Counted from the stretch's first letter, positions 31,800 through 40,918 are shown. The stretch: 64,000 bases of DNA from Chloroflexota bacterium (GCA_025699005.1 JAILWI010000001.1:434001-498000); one strand, 5' to 3'. Numbers and translations are program-made. The notes: generated by a model from the sequence alone, not told the origin.

Positions 31800-32738
31800 A
31801 TGAAGCATGACGTGAAGTTCGGGGCCAACTGCTGGAACCAGTACAGCGAATGGTCCGCGCTGCGCGAGGCCGGCATCCGGGCCGACGCGCTCGGGTTCGA
31901 CTCGCTCTGGACCTGGGACCATCTCTATCCCATCGTCGGGTCACACGAGGGACCGATCTTCGAGGGCTGGCTCACCCTCGCCGCATGGGCCGAGCGGACG
32001 GAGCGTGTGACCGTCGGCCTCATGGTCGGCGCCAATACGTTCCGTCATCCGGCGATCGTCGCGAAGATGGCGTCGACCCTCGACCACATCAGCGGCGGCC
32101 GAGCCGTGCTCGGCATCGGCGGCGCGTGGTTCGAGACCGAGCATCGCGCCTACGGCATCGAGTTCGGTGGATCTCCCGGGGAGCGCCTGAAGTGGCTCGA
32201 GGAGGCGGCCCGCATCATGCGCGGCATGCTCCACGGCGAGCGGCCGTCAGGAAACGACTTCTACGACACCCACGAGGTTCGGCTCGACCCGCCTCCGGTC
32301 CAGAAGCACCTGCCGCTCCTCATCGGCGGCGGTGGCGAGAAGAAGACGCTGCGCATCGTCGCCCGCTACGCGGATGCCATGAACGTCGGCGGCGGCTTCG
32401 ACAACGTGCGGCGCAAGGACGAGATCCTTCGCGGGCACTGCCAGGAGGTCGGCCGCGACGAGTCGGAGATCGAGCGGACGACCGGCGTCGGCACCTGCAT
32501 CATCCGCGACGACCCGGCCGAGGCGCGGCGGGTCTTCGAGGCGATGTTCGAGCGCAACGGCCAGGCGGAGCCGTGGAAGGACCAGATGGTCGGAACGCCC
32601 GATCAGATCGTCGAGCGCCTACGACCCTACCTGTCCATCGGCTTCCGGCACTTCATCGTCGGGTTCCCCTCGCCGTACGACGCCGAGTCGATGGAGCGGC
32701 TGATCACCGAGGTAAAGCCAGCGCTGGCAGGCGCCTGA
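31800..32738 (+). CDS. LLM-class F420-dependent oxidoreductase-like protein
   Basis: 312-residue luciferase-like TIM barrel: KFGANCWNQYSEWSALREA start, GFDSLWTWDHLYPIVG, GLMVGANTFRHPAIVAKMASTLDHISGGRAVLGIG and PLLIGGGGEKKTLRIVARYAD are typical. F420 is the likely cofactor because the next gene, 7 nt downstream, begins the F420 biosynthesis run. Substrate unknown. Confidence 0.87.
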   Translation: MKHDVKFGANCWNQYSEWSALREAGIRADALGFDSLWTWDHLYPIVGSHEGPIFEGWLTLAAWAERTERVTVGLMVGANTFRHPAIVAKMASTLDHISGGRAVLGIGGAWFETEHRAYGIEFGGSPGERLKWLEEAARIMRGMLHGERPSGNDFYDTHEVRLDPPPVQKHLPLLIGGGGEKKTLRIVARYADAMNVGGGFDNVRRKDEILRGHCQEVGRDESEIERTTGVGTCIIRDDPAEARRVFEAMFERNGQAEPWKDQMVGTPDQIVERLRPYLSIGFRHFIVGFPSPYDAESMERLITEVKPALAGA

Positions 32739-32745
32739 CGCCACG

Positions 32746-33690
32746 GTGGCCCGCAGGACCAGGGTCACGCTGCTCGCCGGCGGCACCGGCGGCGCGAAGC
32801 TCGCGCGCGGCCTGGCCCTGCTCGGCGACGCGGTGGATCTCACCGTCATCGCGAACGTCGCCGACGACACCGAGATGCACGGGCTGCACGTCAGCCCGGA
32901 CATCGATGCCATCTGCTACCACCTCGCCGGCATCGCCGATACCGAGCGCGGCTGGGGGATCGCCGGCGACACCCGATCGGCGCACGCCATGCTCGAGCGG
33001 CTCGGCGCGCCGGCGTGGTTCACGATCGGCGACGCGGACCTCGCGACGAGCATCGAGCGCACGCGGCGGCTCCGCGACGGTCAGCGGCTGACGGAGGTGG
33101 TCACCGCGATGGCGTCCGCGCTACGGATCGGCGCGCGGGTGCTTCCCGCGACCGACGACCGGTACCGCACGGTGGTGGTGACCGACGCCGGCCCGCTCGA
33201 GTTCCAGGACTACTTCGTCCGCCTCCGCCAGGAGCCCGAGGTGCGCGAGCTCACCTTCGACGGAGCCGACACCGCCAGGCCGACGAACGAGATGCTCGAG
33301 GCGATCGCCGGCGCCGACCTCGTCGTCATCGGCCCGTCCAACCCTCTCGTCAGCATCGCGCCGATCGTCGCCCTCCCCGGCGTGCGCTCGGCGATCGAGG
33401 CAGCCCGCGGTTCGCGCGTGGCGGTCAGCCCGATCGTCGCGGGGGCGGCCCTCAAGGGACCGGCGGCGCGCATGCTCGCCTCGCTGGGGCACGAGGTCTC
33501 GGCGCGTGGAGTGGCGCGAATCTATGCGGGACTCGTCGAGCGGTTCGTCATCGACCTCGCCGACGCGGATGCCGCTCCCTCGATCGAGGCCCTGGGCCTG
33601 GCGGTCGACGTCCTGCCGACGATCATGTCGGGCGACGAGCAGGCGCGTGCCTTGGCCGCGGCCGTCGTGGAGCCGGCAACCGGGGCCTGA
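32746..33690 (+). CDS. cofD: 2-phospho-L-lactate (or phosphoenolpyruvate) transferase CofD/FbiA
   Basis: 314 residues, GTG start 7 nt after the LLM gene. It joins the lactyl-phosphate moiety to the deazaflavin FO to make F420-0 (or dehydro-F420-0). LLAGGTGGAKLARGL (about 10-24), NVADDTEMHGLHVSPDID and the GPSNPLVSIAPI motif are diagnostic. Next in the run are cofC and cofE, 36 nt and a further 4-nt overlap away. The FO synthase gene (fbiC/cofGH) is not in the window. Confidence 0.95.
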   Translation: MARRTRVTLLAGGTGGAKLARGLALLGDAVDLTVIANVADDTEMHGLHVSPDIDAICYHLAGIADTERGWGIAGDTRSAHAMLERLGAPAWFTIGDADLATSIERTRRLRDGQRLTEVVTAMASALRIGARVLPATDDRYRTVVVTDAGPLEFQDYFVRLRQEPEVRELTFDGADTARPTNEMLEAIAGADLVVIGPSNPLVSIAPIVALPGVRSAIEAARGSRVAVSPIVAGAALKGPAARMLASLGHEVSARGVARIYAGLVERFVIDLADADAAPSIEALGLAVDVLPTIMSGDEQARALAAAVVEPATGA

Positions 33691-33714
33691 TTCGGCGCGA
33701 GCCGGGGATCGCGA

Positions 33715-33720
33715 TATCCT
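33715..33720 (+). promoter_or_regulatory. -10-like box of an internal leaderless promoter (cofC)
   Basis: TATCCT with a 6-nt gap to the GTG at 33727, in the 36-bp space after cofD. Confidence 0.45.
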
Positions 33721-33726
33721 CTGCGG

Positions 33727-34332
33727 GTGACAACGACGCGGATCATCATCCCGCATCGCGGGCTCGAGGCGGCCAAGACGCGGCTCGCTCCGAGCCTCTC
33801 GCCCGAGGAGCGGATCATGCTCGCCAGCCAGCTCCTCCAGCGCGTCCTCAGGGTGACCCGCGAGGCGTGTGACGACGTCGTCGTGATCTCGCCGGCGCGC
33901 GGTCTGGCCGAGATCGTCGAACCCTCGGGAGCCCGGCTCATCGTCCAGCGCGGGATGGGACTGAACGAAGGTCTCGAGCAGGCCCGCTTCGAGGCGCTCG
34001 TAGACGACGTCGGGACCCTCATCGTGCTCCATGGAGACCTCCCGAACCTCCAGGCTCACGACGTGGAGACGCTGTCTGCGTCGTTGCCGTTTGATGGCTC
34101 GCCGGGCGTGGCGATCGCGCCGGATCGGGCGGGGACCGGCACGAACGGGCTCGCGCTCCGGCCGCCGGGCGTCATTCGATTCCGCTTCGGCCGCGGCAGC
34201 TTCGCCGCTCATCTCCAGGAGGTCGAGCGCGCCGGTGTGCCACTGGTCGCCGTGAACCGGGCGGGGCTGGCATTCGATCTCGACACGCCGGAGGACCTCG
34301 CCCGCTGGCTCGAGCTCGGCGACGCGGCGTGA
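33727..34332 (+). CDS. cofC: 2-phospho-L-lactate guanylyltransferase CofC/FbiD
   Basis: 201 residues with GTG start. It makes the guanylylated lactyl (or enolpyruvyl) donor used by CofD. The nucleotidyltransferase start IIIPHRGLEAAKTRLAPSLS and the LIVLHGDLPNL motif are conserved, followed by FGRGSFAAHLQEVERAG. It ends in a GTGA overlap with cofE. Confidence 0.93.
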   Translation: MTTTRIIIPHRGLEAAKTRLAPSLSPEERIMLASQLLQRVLRVTREACDDVVVISPARGLAEIVEPSGARLIVQRGMGLNEGLEQARFEALVDDVGTLIVLHGDLPNLQAHDVETLSASLPFDGSPGVAIAPDRAGTGTNGLALRPPGVIRFRFGRGSFAAHLQEVERAGVPLVAVNRAGLAFDLDTPEDLARWLELGDAA

Positions 34333-35087
34333 CCTCCCGGATCGAGCTCATCGGCCTCGACGGCATCGGCGAGGTCCAGCCGGGCGACGACGTCGGTGAG
34401 CTGATCGCCACGGCGGCCGCGGCGAGCGACCTCGAGATCGTCGACACCGACGTCCTCGTGGTGACCCAGAAGATCGTCTCCAAGGCGGAGGACCGGCTCG
34501 TCGCGCTCGACACCGTCGAGCCGAGCCACCTGGCGCGGAGTTGGGCCGAACGGTGGAATCGCGATGCACGGCAGGTCGAGCTCGTGCTGCGCGAGTCGGC
34601 GTCGATCGTCCGCATGGCCCCCGGCGGGCTCATCATCAGCCGCACCCGGACCGGCCTCGTGTGTGCGAACGCGGGCGTCGACGTGAGCAACGTCGGCGGG
34701 GGTGCGGTCGCCGCACTGCTGCCGCTCGACCCGGACGCATCGGCCGCCCGGATCCGCGGCGTGGTGCGCGAACGCACCGGATCGGCGCCGGCGGTGATCA
34801 TCAGCGACTCGTTCGGACGGCCGTGGCGCAACGGGATCGTCAACGTCGCAATCGGAACGGCGGGGATCGAGGGTCTCGTGGACCTCCGCGGCCAGCCCGA
34901 TGCCGCCGGCCGGCCGATGCAGGCGACGGTCATCGCCGCCGCGGACGAGCTCGCGTCGGCGGCCGATCTCGCCGGGGGCAAGGCGGATCAGCGGCCGGTC
35001 GTCGTCGTGCGCGGCTACGCGTGGCGTCCGTCGGATTCGACCGCCGCCGACCTCGTCATGCCGGTCGACAAGGACCTCTTTCCCTAG
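34329..35087 (+). CDS. cofE: F420-0:gamma-glutamyl ligase CofE
   Basis: 252 residues, GTG start overlapping cofC. It adds the gamma-linked glutamate tail to F420-0. Visible: GIGEVQPGDDVGELI, the metal/GTP site VVTQKIVSKAEDRLV, CANAGVDVSNVG, and ISDSFGRPWRNGIVNVAIG. It is a stand-alone ligase, unlike actinobacterial FbiB, which carries a fused nitroreductase-type domain. A separate nitroreductase-family gene lies at 52461, but I have no evidence that it serves here. Confidence 0.95.
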   Translation: MTSRIELIGLDGIGEVQPGDDVGELIATAAAASDLEIVDTDVLVVTQKIVSKAEDRLVALDTVEPSHLARSWAERWNRDARQVELVLRESASIVRMAPGGLIISRTRTGLVCANAGVDVSNVGGGAVAALLPLDPDASAARIRGVVRERTGSAPAVIISDSFGRPWRNGIVNVAIGTAGIEGLVDLRGQPDAAGRPMQATVIAAADELASAADLAGGKADQRPVVVVRGYAWRPSDSTAADLVMPVDKDLFP

Positions 35088-35141
35088 CGGTTTCGGCGCG
35101 GATCCTGCATCGCAACCTCTCGCCCGCCGAGCGGGCATGCC

Positions 35142-36464
35142 ATGGACGAACAGCTGGTCCTCGATCGCTATCGGCTTGTCGAGCGCCTCGCCGTCGGCGG
35201 GAGCGCCGAGGTCTGGCGCGCCCATGACATGCAGCTCGACCGACCCGTGGCCGTCAAGCGGCTGCATCCTCATCTTCTCCCGGACGAGTCGTCCCGGCGG
35301 CGCCTCGCGGCCGAGGCGCGTGCGGCCGCGAGCCTGACCCACCCGGTGATCGTCGACGTCTACGACGTCGACCCGACGGGCGAGGCCCCCGCGCTCGTCA
35401 TGGAGCTCGTCGACGGCGAGTCGCTGGCGGCGCTCATCGAGCGGGAAGGGCCGCTGCCCGATCGTCGCGCGGCGGCAATCGCCGCCGACGTCGCCGAGGC
35501 ACTCTACGAGGCGCACCAGCGCGGGGTGATCCACCGTGACGTGAAGCCCGGCAACGTGCTCGTGGCATCGGATGGCCGGACCCGTCTCGTGGATTTCGGG
35601 ATCGCGCACAGCCTCGCCGGCGCGGCCGACCGGCTGACGATGGCCGGCACCGTCGTCGGCACGCTGCCGGCCATGGCGCCCGAGCAGCTCACCGACGGGC
35701 CGATCACGCCGCGAACCGACCTCTACGGCCTTGGCGTCGTGCTCCACGAGGCGCTGACCGGGAGGCCCCCCTACCCGCCGATGCCGCCGGTCGCGCTCGC
35801 GGAACGACAGCGGATGGGGCCACCTCCGATCGAGGACGTCGATCCGGCACTCGCGTCGGTCGTCAGTGCGTGCCTCGCCCACGATCCCGCGGATCGGCCG
35901 CTCCATGCCGGCGCCCTGGCGGCTGCGCTCCGTGCGTGGCTGGCCGGCGATCCCTCGGCGGCGGCGGCGATGGGACCGCCGGCGGTCGTGGACACCGGCG
36001 CCGTGACTCAGGCCGTCCCGGTGGTGGGGTCGCCGGCGAAGCCCGATGGCGCTCCCGTCGCGGGGGCCACCCGACCCGTGGGCCGCGGTCCCCGCCGGGG
36101 ACTTCCGATCGGCGTGGCCGCCGCAGCGGGGCTCGTCCTCATCAGCGTGCTCGGCCTGGTCCTCGGCTTCGGTCCCTGGGGCGCGACCGATCTTCCCGCC
36201 AGCACGGAGTCTGCCCCGGCGTCAGCAACGCCCACCGCCCCGGCTCCATCGGACCCGCCGTGGCTCGCGAAGCTGGTCAAGGACGTCGAGAAGGCCTGCG
36301 GCGCCGATGCGGCCGCGTCCGCATCGGCGGATCTCGCCGCGCTCCCGGAGGACGAGGCGAAGGATCGTGCCGAGGAGATCGTGGATGCCTGCACGGAGCA
36401 GGAGCGCGGCAACGGACGCGGCAATGGCAACGGGAACCGCAACGGCAACGGGAACGACGATTGA
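35142..36464 (+). CDS. PknB-like Ser/Thr protein kinase with Asn/Gly-rich tail
   Basis: 440 residues. Kinase domain at about 9-270 with the Gly loop LAVGGSAEVW, Lys39 in AVKRL, HRDVKPGN (His131-Asn138), DFG at 151-153 and the APE-like MAPEQ. The P+1 loop reads GTLPAMAPEQ instead of GTPxYMAPEQ. A Pro/Ala linker, one membrane helix (about 320-345) and a small exported part (about 375-420, two cysteines) follow. No PASTA repeats. The last 20 or so residues alternate Asn and Gly (RGNGRGNGNGN pattern), encoded by a short tandem repeat near 36410-36460. Confidence 0.92.
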   Translation: MDEQLVLDRYRLVERLAVGGSAEVWRAHDMQLDRPVAVKRLHPHLLPDESSRRRLAAEARAAASLTHPVIVDVYDVDPTGEAPALVMELVDGESLAALIEREGPLPDRRAAAIAADVAEALYEAHQRGVIHRDVKPGNVLVASDGRTRLVDFGIAHSLAGAADRLTMAGTVVGTLPAMAPEQLTDGPITPRTDLYGLGVVLHEALTGRPPYPPMPPVALAERQRMGPPPIEDVDPALASVVSACLAHDPADRPLHAGALAAALRAWLAGDPSAAAAMGPPAVVDTGAVTQAVPVVGSPAKPDGAPVAGATRPVGRGPRRGLPIGVAAAAGLVLISVLGLVLGFGPWGATDLPASTESAPASATPTAPAPSDPPWLAKLVKDVEKACGADAAASASADLAALPEDEAKDRAEEIVDACTEQERGNGRGNGNGNRNGNGNDD

Positions 36465-36465
36465 G

Positions 36466-36481
36466 GCCGGCGTCGGCCGGC
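36466..36481. terminator. hairpin between convergent genes
   Basis: GCCGGC, loop GTCG, GCCGGC in the 24-bp gap between the kinase gene and the NTF2-like gene. It can act in both directions. Confidence 0.4.
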
Positions 36482-36488
36482 GCCGGGG

Positions 36489-36824
36489 TCAGTTGGGCTG
36501 GAGGAAGAGGGCAACGATCTCGCCGCCCTCGACGCGGAAGTTCGCCTCGACGTTCAGCGGCGGCGCGCCCGGCCGCATGACGGTGACGTCGGCGACGTAG
36601 CTCTGGCCCATGTTGCGGCTGTCGTTCGTGAACATCCGGAACCCGTCACCGGCGCGCAGGAACCATCCACCGACCTTGTCGCGACCGCGCAGGTTCGTGC
36701 GCTCGTCGGAACCGGGCACGCTGATGCCCAGCACGGCGTTCTCGGCGAACAGCTCGACCGCCTTGTCGCGGCGGTCGTCGTTGATCAGCTCGATGAAGAG
36801 GTCGACGGTTTCGGTGGCTCCCAT
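36489..36824 (-). CDS. SnoaL/NTF2-like small protein
   Basis: 111 residues: ETVDLFIELINDDRRDKAVELFAENAVL at the N-terminus and VEANFRVEGGEIVALFLQPN at the end are typical of the cone-shaped NTF2/SnoaL fold. These are often limonene-epoxide-hydrolase or ketosteroid-isomerase-like enzymes, but function cannot be told. A longer frame exists upstream; the start at 36824 is supported by homology and by TAGACT 7 nt before it. Divergent from hom. Confidence 0.78.
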   Translation of the reverse strand: MGATETVDLFIELINDDRRDKAVELFAENAVLGISVPGSDERTNLRGRDKVGGWFLRAGDGFRMFTNDSRNMGQSYVADVTVMRPGAPPLNVEANFRVEGGEIVALFLQPN

Positions 36825-36831
36825 GTGGGGC

Positions 36832-36837
36832 AGTCTA
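36832..36837 (-). promoter_or_regulatory. -10-like box of a leaderless promoter (NTF2-like)
   Basis: TAGACT on the minus strand, 7 nt before the ATG at 36824. Confidence 0.5.
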
Positions 36838-36905
36838 GCGCCGATGGGCCCGACCACGATCTCGCCCGGCATCGGCGCGCGGCGCTGCACCCGGCGCGGG
36901 GTGTC

Positions 36906-36911
36906 TAGACT
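36906..36911 (+). promoter_or_regulatory. -10-like box of a leaderless promoter (hom)
   Basis: TAGACT with a 6-nt gap to the ATG at 36918. Same hexamer as for the divergent NTF2-like gene. Confidence 0.5.
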
Positions 36912-36917
36912 GGCCGG

Positions 36918-37832
36918 ATGGATCGACTTCAGATCGGCCTCATCGGCTGGGGAACCGTCGGATCGGCGCTCGGCGAGCTCGTGCGCACCGGTCCGCTGCC
37001 CATGACCCTGGCGGCGATTGCCGTCCGCGACCGCGAGCGGCCCGGGCTCCCCAAGGGAGTCCAGGTCGGGGGTGCGGACCTCGCGCTCCAGGCGGACGTC
37101 GTCGTCGAGCTGGCCGGCGGTCTCGACGGGCCGCTGGCGTGGGCCCGACAGGCGCTCGACCGCGGGAAGCCGTACGTGACCGCCAACAAGGCGCTGCTGG
37201 CGACGCACGGGCGCGAGCTGGCCGAGATCGCCGACCGGCGCGTCGCGGCCCTCCTCGGCAGCGCCAGCGTCGGCGGCGGGACGCCGATGATCGAGGCGAC
37301 CCAGCACCTCGCGGCGACGGGCGCGATCGAGCGCATCCGCGGGATCCTCAACGCCACGACGACCTACATCCTCAGCGCCATGGGAGAGGGGCGGTCCTAC
37401 GACGAGGCGCTGCGCGAGGCGCAGGATGCCGGCTATGCGGAGGCCGATCCGAGCTTCGACGTCGACGGGCGCGACGCCGCCCAGAAGCTCGCCATCCTGG
37501 CGTCGGTGGCCTGGGGCCGATGGCGACCGGAGCAGGACGTGGACACGACCGGTATCGTCGGTCACGAGGTTGCCGCGGGCGAGACGATCCGGCTCGTGGC
37601 CGAAGCAACGAAGGGTTCCCTGTCCGTGAAGCCGATGCCGATCGATCCCACCGACCCCATGGCCCGCGCCGCGGGCATCGAGAACGTGCTCGAGATCACG
37701 GTCGCCGACGCCGGCGTGTACCGCGTCTCCGGTCCCGGAGCCGGCGGCCGGGTCACGGCGGGCGCGGTCTACGGCGATCTCGCGCGGCTCGCCGCTGGCG
37801 AGCGCCCGGTCCTGTTCGGGTCGCCGTCATGA
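36918..37832 (+). CDS. hom: homoserine dehydrogenase (short, no ACT domain)
   Basis: 304 residues. It reduces aspartate semialdehyde to homoserine in threonine/methionine biosynthesis. NAD(P) loop GLIGWGTVGSAL, TANKALLA, GSASVGGGTPMI and the substrate region EADPSFDVDGRDAAQKLAILA with its conserved acidic and Lys residues are clear. The enzyme stops at about 304 residues, so the regulatory ACT domain found in many homologues is absent, suggesting no threonine feedback through it. Coupled to asd by ATGA. Confidence 0.94.
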   Translation: MDRLQIGLIGWGTVGSALGELVRTGPLPMTLAAIAVRDRERPGLPKGVQVGGADLALQADVVVELAGGLDGPLAWARQALDRGKPYVTANKALLATHGRELAEIADRRVAALLGSASVGGGTPMIEATQHLAATGAIERIRGILNATTTYILSAMGEGRSYDEALREAQDAGYAEADPSFDVDGRDAAQKLAILASVAWGRWRPEQDVDTTGIVGHEVAAGETIRLVAEATKGSLSVKPMPIDPTDPMARAAGIENVLEITVADAGVYRVSGPGAGGRVTAGAVYGDLARLAAGERPVLFGSPS

Positions 37833-38866
37833 GCGGAAACGGGTGGCCGACCGTCGGCGTCGCCGGCGCGCGCGGCGTGGTCGGAGGCATGTTCTGCTCG
37901 ATCCTGGCCGATGCCGGCCTGCCGGCCGACTGCCTGCGGCCGTTCGGGCATCGTGAGGGTTCCACTCTCGCCTACCGCGGAACGACGTTGCCGGTCGAGA
38001 TCCTGGACGACGCCCGAGCCGCGGAGCTCGACGTCCTGTTCCTGGCCGTGGACGGACCCCAGAGCCGCGAGATCATGGCCGGCGCCGGAGCATCGGCGGC
38101 CCTCGTGGTCGACAACTCGAGCGCCTTCCGCCTCGCTGATGACGTGCCGCTCGTGGTGCCGGAGGCGAACGCCCACGCCGCACGGGGACGGACCGGCAAC
38201 CTCATCGCCAACCCGAACTGCACGACGGCCGCGGTCGTCGTCCCGCTGGTCGCCATCCGCGACGCCGCGGGACTGGCATCGGTCGACCTGGCCTCGTACC
38301 AGGCGGTGAGCGGGGCCGGTCGCAAGGGCCTCGATGCCTTCGCGGCCGAGCGCGGCACGGATCACCGGGAGCGCGCCGCCGAGTCACCGTTCCACGGTCG
38401 CATCGCCGACAGCGTCGTCCCGCAGATCGACGTCCTCGACGAGACGGGCTGGACCGGCGAGGAGAAGAAGATCCACGCCGAGATCCGCAAGATCCTGGAG
38501 CTTCCCGAGCTCGACGTGGCCGCCACGACCGTCCGCGTTCCCGTGCACACCGGCCACTCGGCGGCGCTGCACATCCGAACGGAGCGCGAGACGTCCGTCG
38601 ACGAGCTCGAGGCCGCGCTCCGCGCGGCTCCCGGGCTGGAGTACCGGCCGGCCGATGGCTCCGAGCGCCATCCCATGCCGCTCGACGTCGAGGGCCGGGA
38701 CCCGGTGCTCGTGGGGCGCCTCCGTGCGATTCCCGGCCGCGATCGCGGCTTCGCGCTCTGGGTGAGCAGTGACAACCTCCGCAAGGGGGCGGCGCTGAAC
38801 GCGATCCAGTGCGCCGCCGCCGCCGATCCCGATCGATTCGGCAAGCTCCTTCCGCCACCGCGCTGA
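37829..38866 (+). CDS. asd: aspartate-semialdehyde dehydrogenase
   Basis: 345 residues. It makes aspartate semialdehyde from aspartyl phosphate, the substrate of Hom encoded just upstream. Dinucleotide loop VGVAGARGVVGGMF, nucleophile Cys131 in ANPNCTT, SYQAVSGAGRKG, and the His in VPVHTGHSAALH are intact. The start at 37829 overlaps the hom stop. A downstream TGATG links it to the VOC gene. No aspartate kinase is in the window. Confidence 0.95.
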   Translation: MSGNGWPTVGVAGARGVVGGMFCSILADAGLPADCLRPFGHREGSTLAYRGTTLPVEILDDARAAELDVLFLAVDGPQSREIMAGAGASAALVVDNSSAFRLADDVPLVVPEANAHAARGRTGNLIANPNCTTAAVVVPLVAIRDAAGLASVDLASYQAVSGAGRKGLDAFAAERGTDHRERAAESPFHGRIADSVVPQIDVLDETGWTGEEKKIHAEIRKILELPELDVAATTVRVPVHTGHSAALHIRTERETSVDELEAALRAAPGLEYRPADGSERHPMPLDVEGRDPVLVGRLRAIPGRDRGFALWVSSDNLRKGAALNAIQCAAAADPDRFGKLLPPPR

Positions 38867-39222
38867 TGCGCGGGCAGGGGATCGGGTTCATCGGCTTCCG
38901 GACCGACCGCTTCGACGACATGGTGGCGCTGTTCCGCGACCGCATCGGCCTCGCGGTCATCCGCGAGGCACCGGGTGCAACCTGGTTCCGCCTGGGTGAC
39001 GATGCGGAGCTCCATGTCTACGCCGACACCGATGCCGATCACGCGTTCTTCACCACGGGCCCGGTCGTCGGCCTGCGGGTCGCGGACGTGGACGCGACCC
39101 GCACGGCGCTCGAGGCCGATGGGCTCGAGATGCTGACGGAGATCGAGCGGACCGACGATGCCGGCTGGTGCCACTTTCGAGCGCCGGACGGGACGGTGAT
39201 GGAGATCATCGGCCCGGCGTGA
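38866..39222 (+). CDS. VOC/glyoxalase-fold protein
   Basis: 118 residues, one vicinal-oxygen-chelate domain made of two beta-alpha-beta-beta-beta units: GFIGFRTDRFDDMVALFRDRIGL at the start, and CHFRAPDGTVMEIIGPA at the end, the last Glu being a typical metal ligand. Its start overlaps the stop of asd, so it may be cotranscribed with hom and asd, though no link to amino acid synthesis is known. Function unassigned. Confidence 0.82.
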   Translation: MRGQGIGFIGFRTDRFDDMVALFRDRIGLAVIREAPGATWFRLGDDAELHVYADTDADHAFFTTGPVVGLRVADVDATRTALEADGLEMLTEIERTDDAGWCHFRAPDGTVMEIIGPA

Positions 39223-39286
39223 GAGATCGTTGTCCAGGCTAATGATCGGCTAGACTGGCGGCCCGAATCGCAGGAGCCATCGCCGC

Positions 39287-40918
39287 ATGCCGTCGTTCGC
39301 CGAGCTGACCACCGAATTCCTCGACGCCGAGTTCGCCGATTCGCCGGTCAAGGCCAGCAGCCTGGGCCTGACCGAGTACGACGAGCGGCTCGACGACCTG
39401 TCGGAGGCGGCATTCGGCCGCAGGCGAGCGAGCGACGCCGCCTGGCTCGAGCGATTCCGCGCCGTCCCGGATGCCGAGCTGGGGTTCGATGAGCAGATCG
39501 ACCGCGACCTCGTCGTGAGCATCCTGCGCGGCCGGCAGATCGTCGAGGACTTCGAGGCCTGGCGCCGACAGCCCGACACGTATCTCAACCCCGGCATGAC
39601 CGGGATCTTCACGCTCTTCCTCCATCGGTTGCGGCCGATCGATGAGCTCGTCGACGCGGCGGTCGCCCGCATGCGCCTCATCCCGGGCAACCTCGAGGAC
39701 GGCATGCGCAACCTCCAGGCCGATCTCGTGCCGTCGATCTTCCTCGACCGGGCCGCGAACCAGGCGCGTGCCGGTGCCCGCTACCTGCGCGAGATCCTGC
39801 CGGCGCAGGTCGACGATGGCCCCCTGCGACATCGGCTGGCCGAGGCGGGGGAGGCAGCCGGGTCGGCCTACGACGCGTTCGTGGTCTTTCTCGAGGAGAT
39901 GCGCCCCGACGCGACCGGCGAATGGGCGCTCGGCGAGCAGCGGTACTCCGCGCTGCTGCGCGAGAAGGAGCTGCTCGGCTTCGATGCGCGCGAGCTTCGG
40001 GAGCGCGGGCGCGCCGCGTACGACGAGCTGGCGCAGGAGCTGACGCGCTGCGCCCGTGAGCTGCGCGGCACCGACGACTGGAAGCAGGTGCTCGACGAGC
40101 TCAACGAGGACCATCCGCGCACGCCGGAGGAGATGCGCATCGGCTACGAGGAGTGGACGGAGCGCTCACGCGCCTTCCTGCGCGAGCACGGTCTCGTCAG
40201 CTTCCCGGAGGGGGAGGAATGCGCCGTCGTTCCATCGCCGCCCTTCCAGCGTCCGGTGCTCGCCGTCGCCTCGTACATGAGCCCGCCGCCGTTCAGCGAC
40301 AAGATGCTCGGCCACTTCTTCGTGCCGTTCCCGCCGGACGGCGCCTCGGAGGACGAGATTCAGAAGCGGCTGGCATCGAACTCGTACCCGGGCATCCCGA
40401 CGACCGCCGTCCACGAGGCCTACCCGGGCCACCACTGGCACCTCGTGATGAGCAAGTCGAATCCCAGCCGGCTGCGGCAGGCATTCCGCACCCCGTACTT
40501 CAGCGAGGGCTGGGCGCTCTACGCCGAGCGGATGATGCGCGAGCAGGGATTCTTCACCGATCTGCGTCACGAGATGAACCAGTACGAGGCGACGATCTTC
40601 CGCGCCGCGAGGATCGTGGTCGACACGAGCCTCCACATGGGCGAGATGACATGGGACGAGGCCGTCGAGTTCATGACCACGAGGACCGGGCTCACCGAGC
40701 CGACTGCCCGCGCCGAGGTCACCCGCTACTGCGCATGGCCGACCCAGGCCAGCTCCTATCTCACCGGCAGCCTGGAGATCGCCAGAATCCGCGAGGCCTT
40801 CTTCGCGAAGCGCGGCTCATCGGACACGGATGCGCTGCGCGCCTTCCACGACGGCATCACCTCCTCCGGCGGTCTGCCGATCGCCCTCGCCGAGCGGGCA
40901 GTGATGGCGCTCGCCTGA
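39287..40918 (+). CDS. DUF885-family putative metallopeptidase (copy 1)
   Basis: 543 residues with the DUF885 zinc motif TAVHEAYPGHHWHL, plus the downstream Glu in FSEGWALYAERMM. Family members resemble carboxypeptidase Taq and M3-like gluzincins; substrates are mostly unknown. No signal peptide is visible, so it should be cytoplasmic. TAGACT at about 39250 and AGGAG before the ATG suggest an ordinary leadered transcript. A second member lies at 53052. Confidence 0.85.
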   Translation: MPSFAELTTEFLDAEFADSPVKASSLGLTEYDERLDDLSEAAFGRRRASDAAWLERFRAVPDAELGFDEQIDRDLVVSILRGRQIVEDFEAWRRQPDTYLNPGMTGIFTLFLHRLRPIDELVDAAVARMRLIPGNLEDGMRNLQADLVPSIFLDRAANQARAGARYLREILPAQVDDGPLRHRLAEAGEAAGSAYDAFVVFLEEMRPDATGEWALGEQRYSALLREKELLGFDARELRERGRAAYDELAQELTRCARELRGTDDWKQVLDELNEDHPRTPEEMRIGYEEWTERSRAFLREHGLVSFPEGEECAVVPSPPFQRPVLAVASYMSPPPFSDKMLGHFFVPFPPDGASEDEIQKRLASNSYPGIPTTAVHEAYPGHHWHLVMSKSNPSRLRQAFRTPYFSEGWALYAERMMREQGFFTDLRHEMNQYEATIFRAARIVVDTSLHMGEMTWDEAVEFMTTRTGLTEPTARAEVTRYCAWPTQASSYLTGSLEIARIREAFFAKRGSSDTDALRAFHDGITSSGGLPIALAERAVMALA

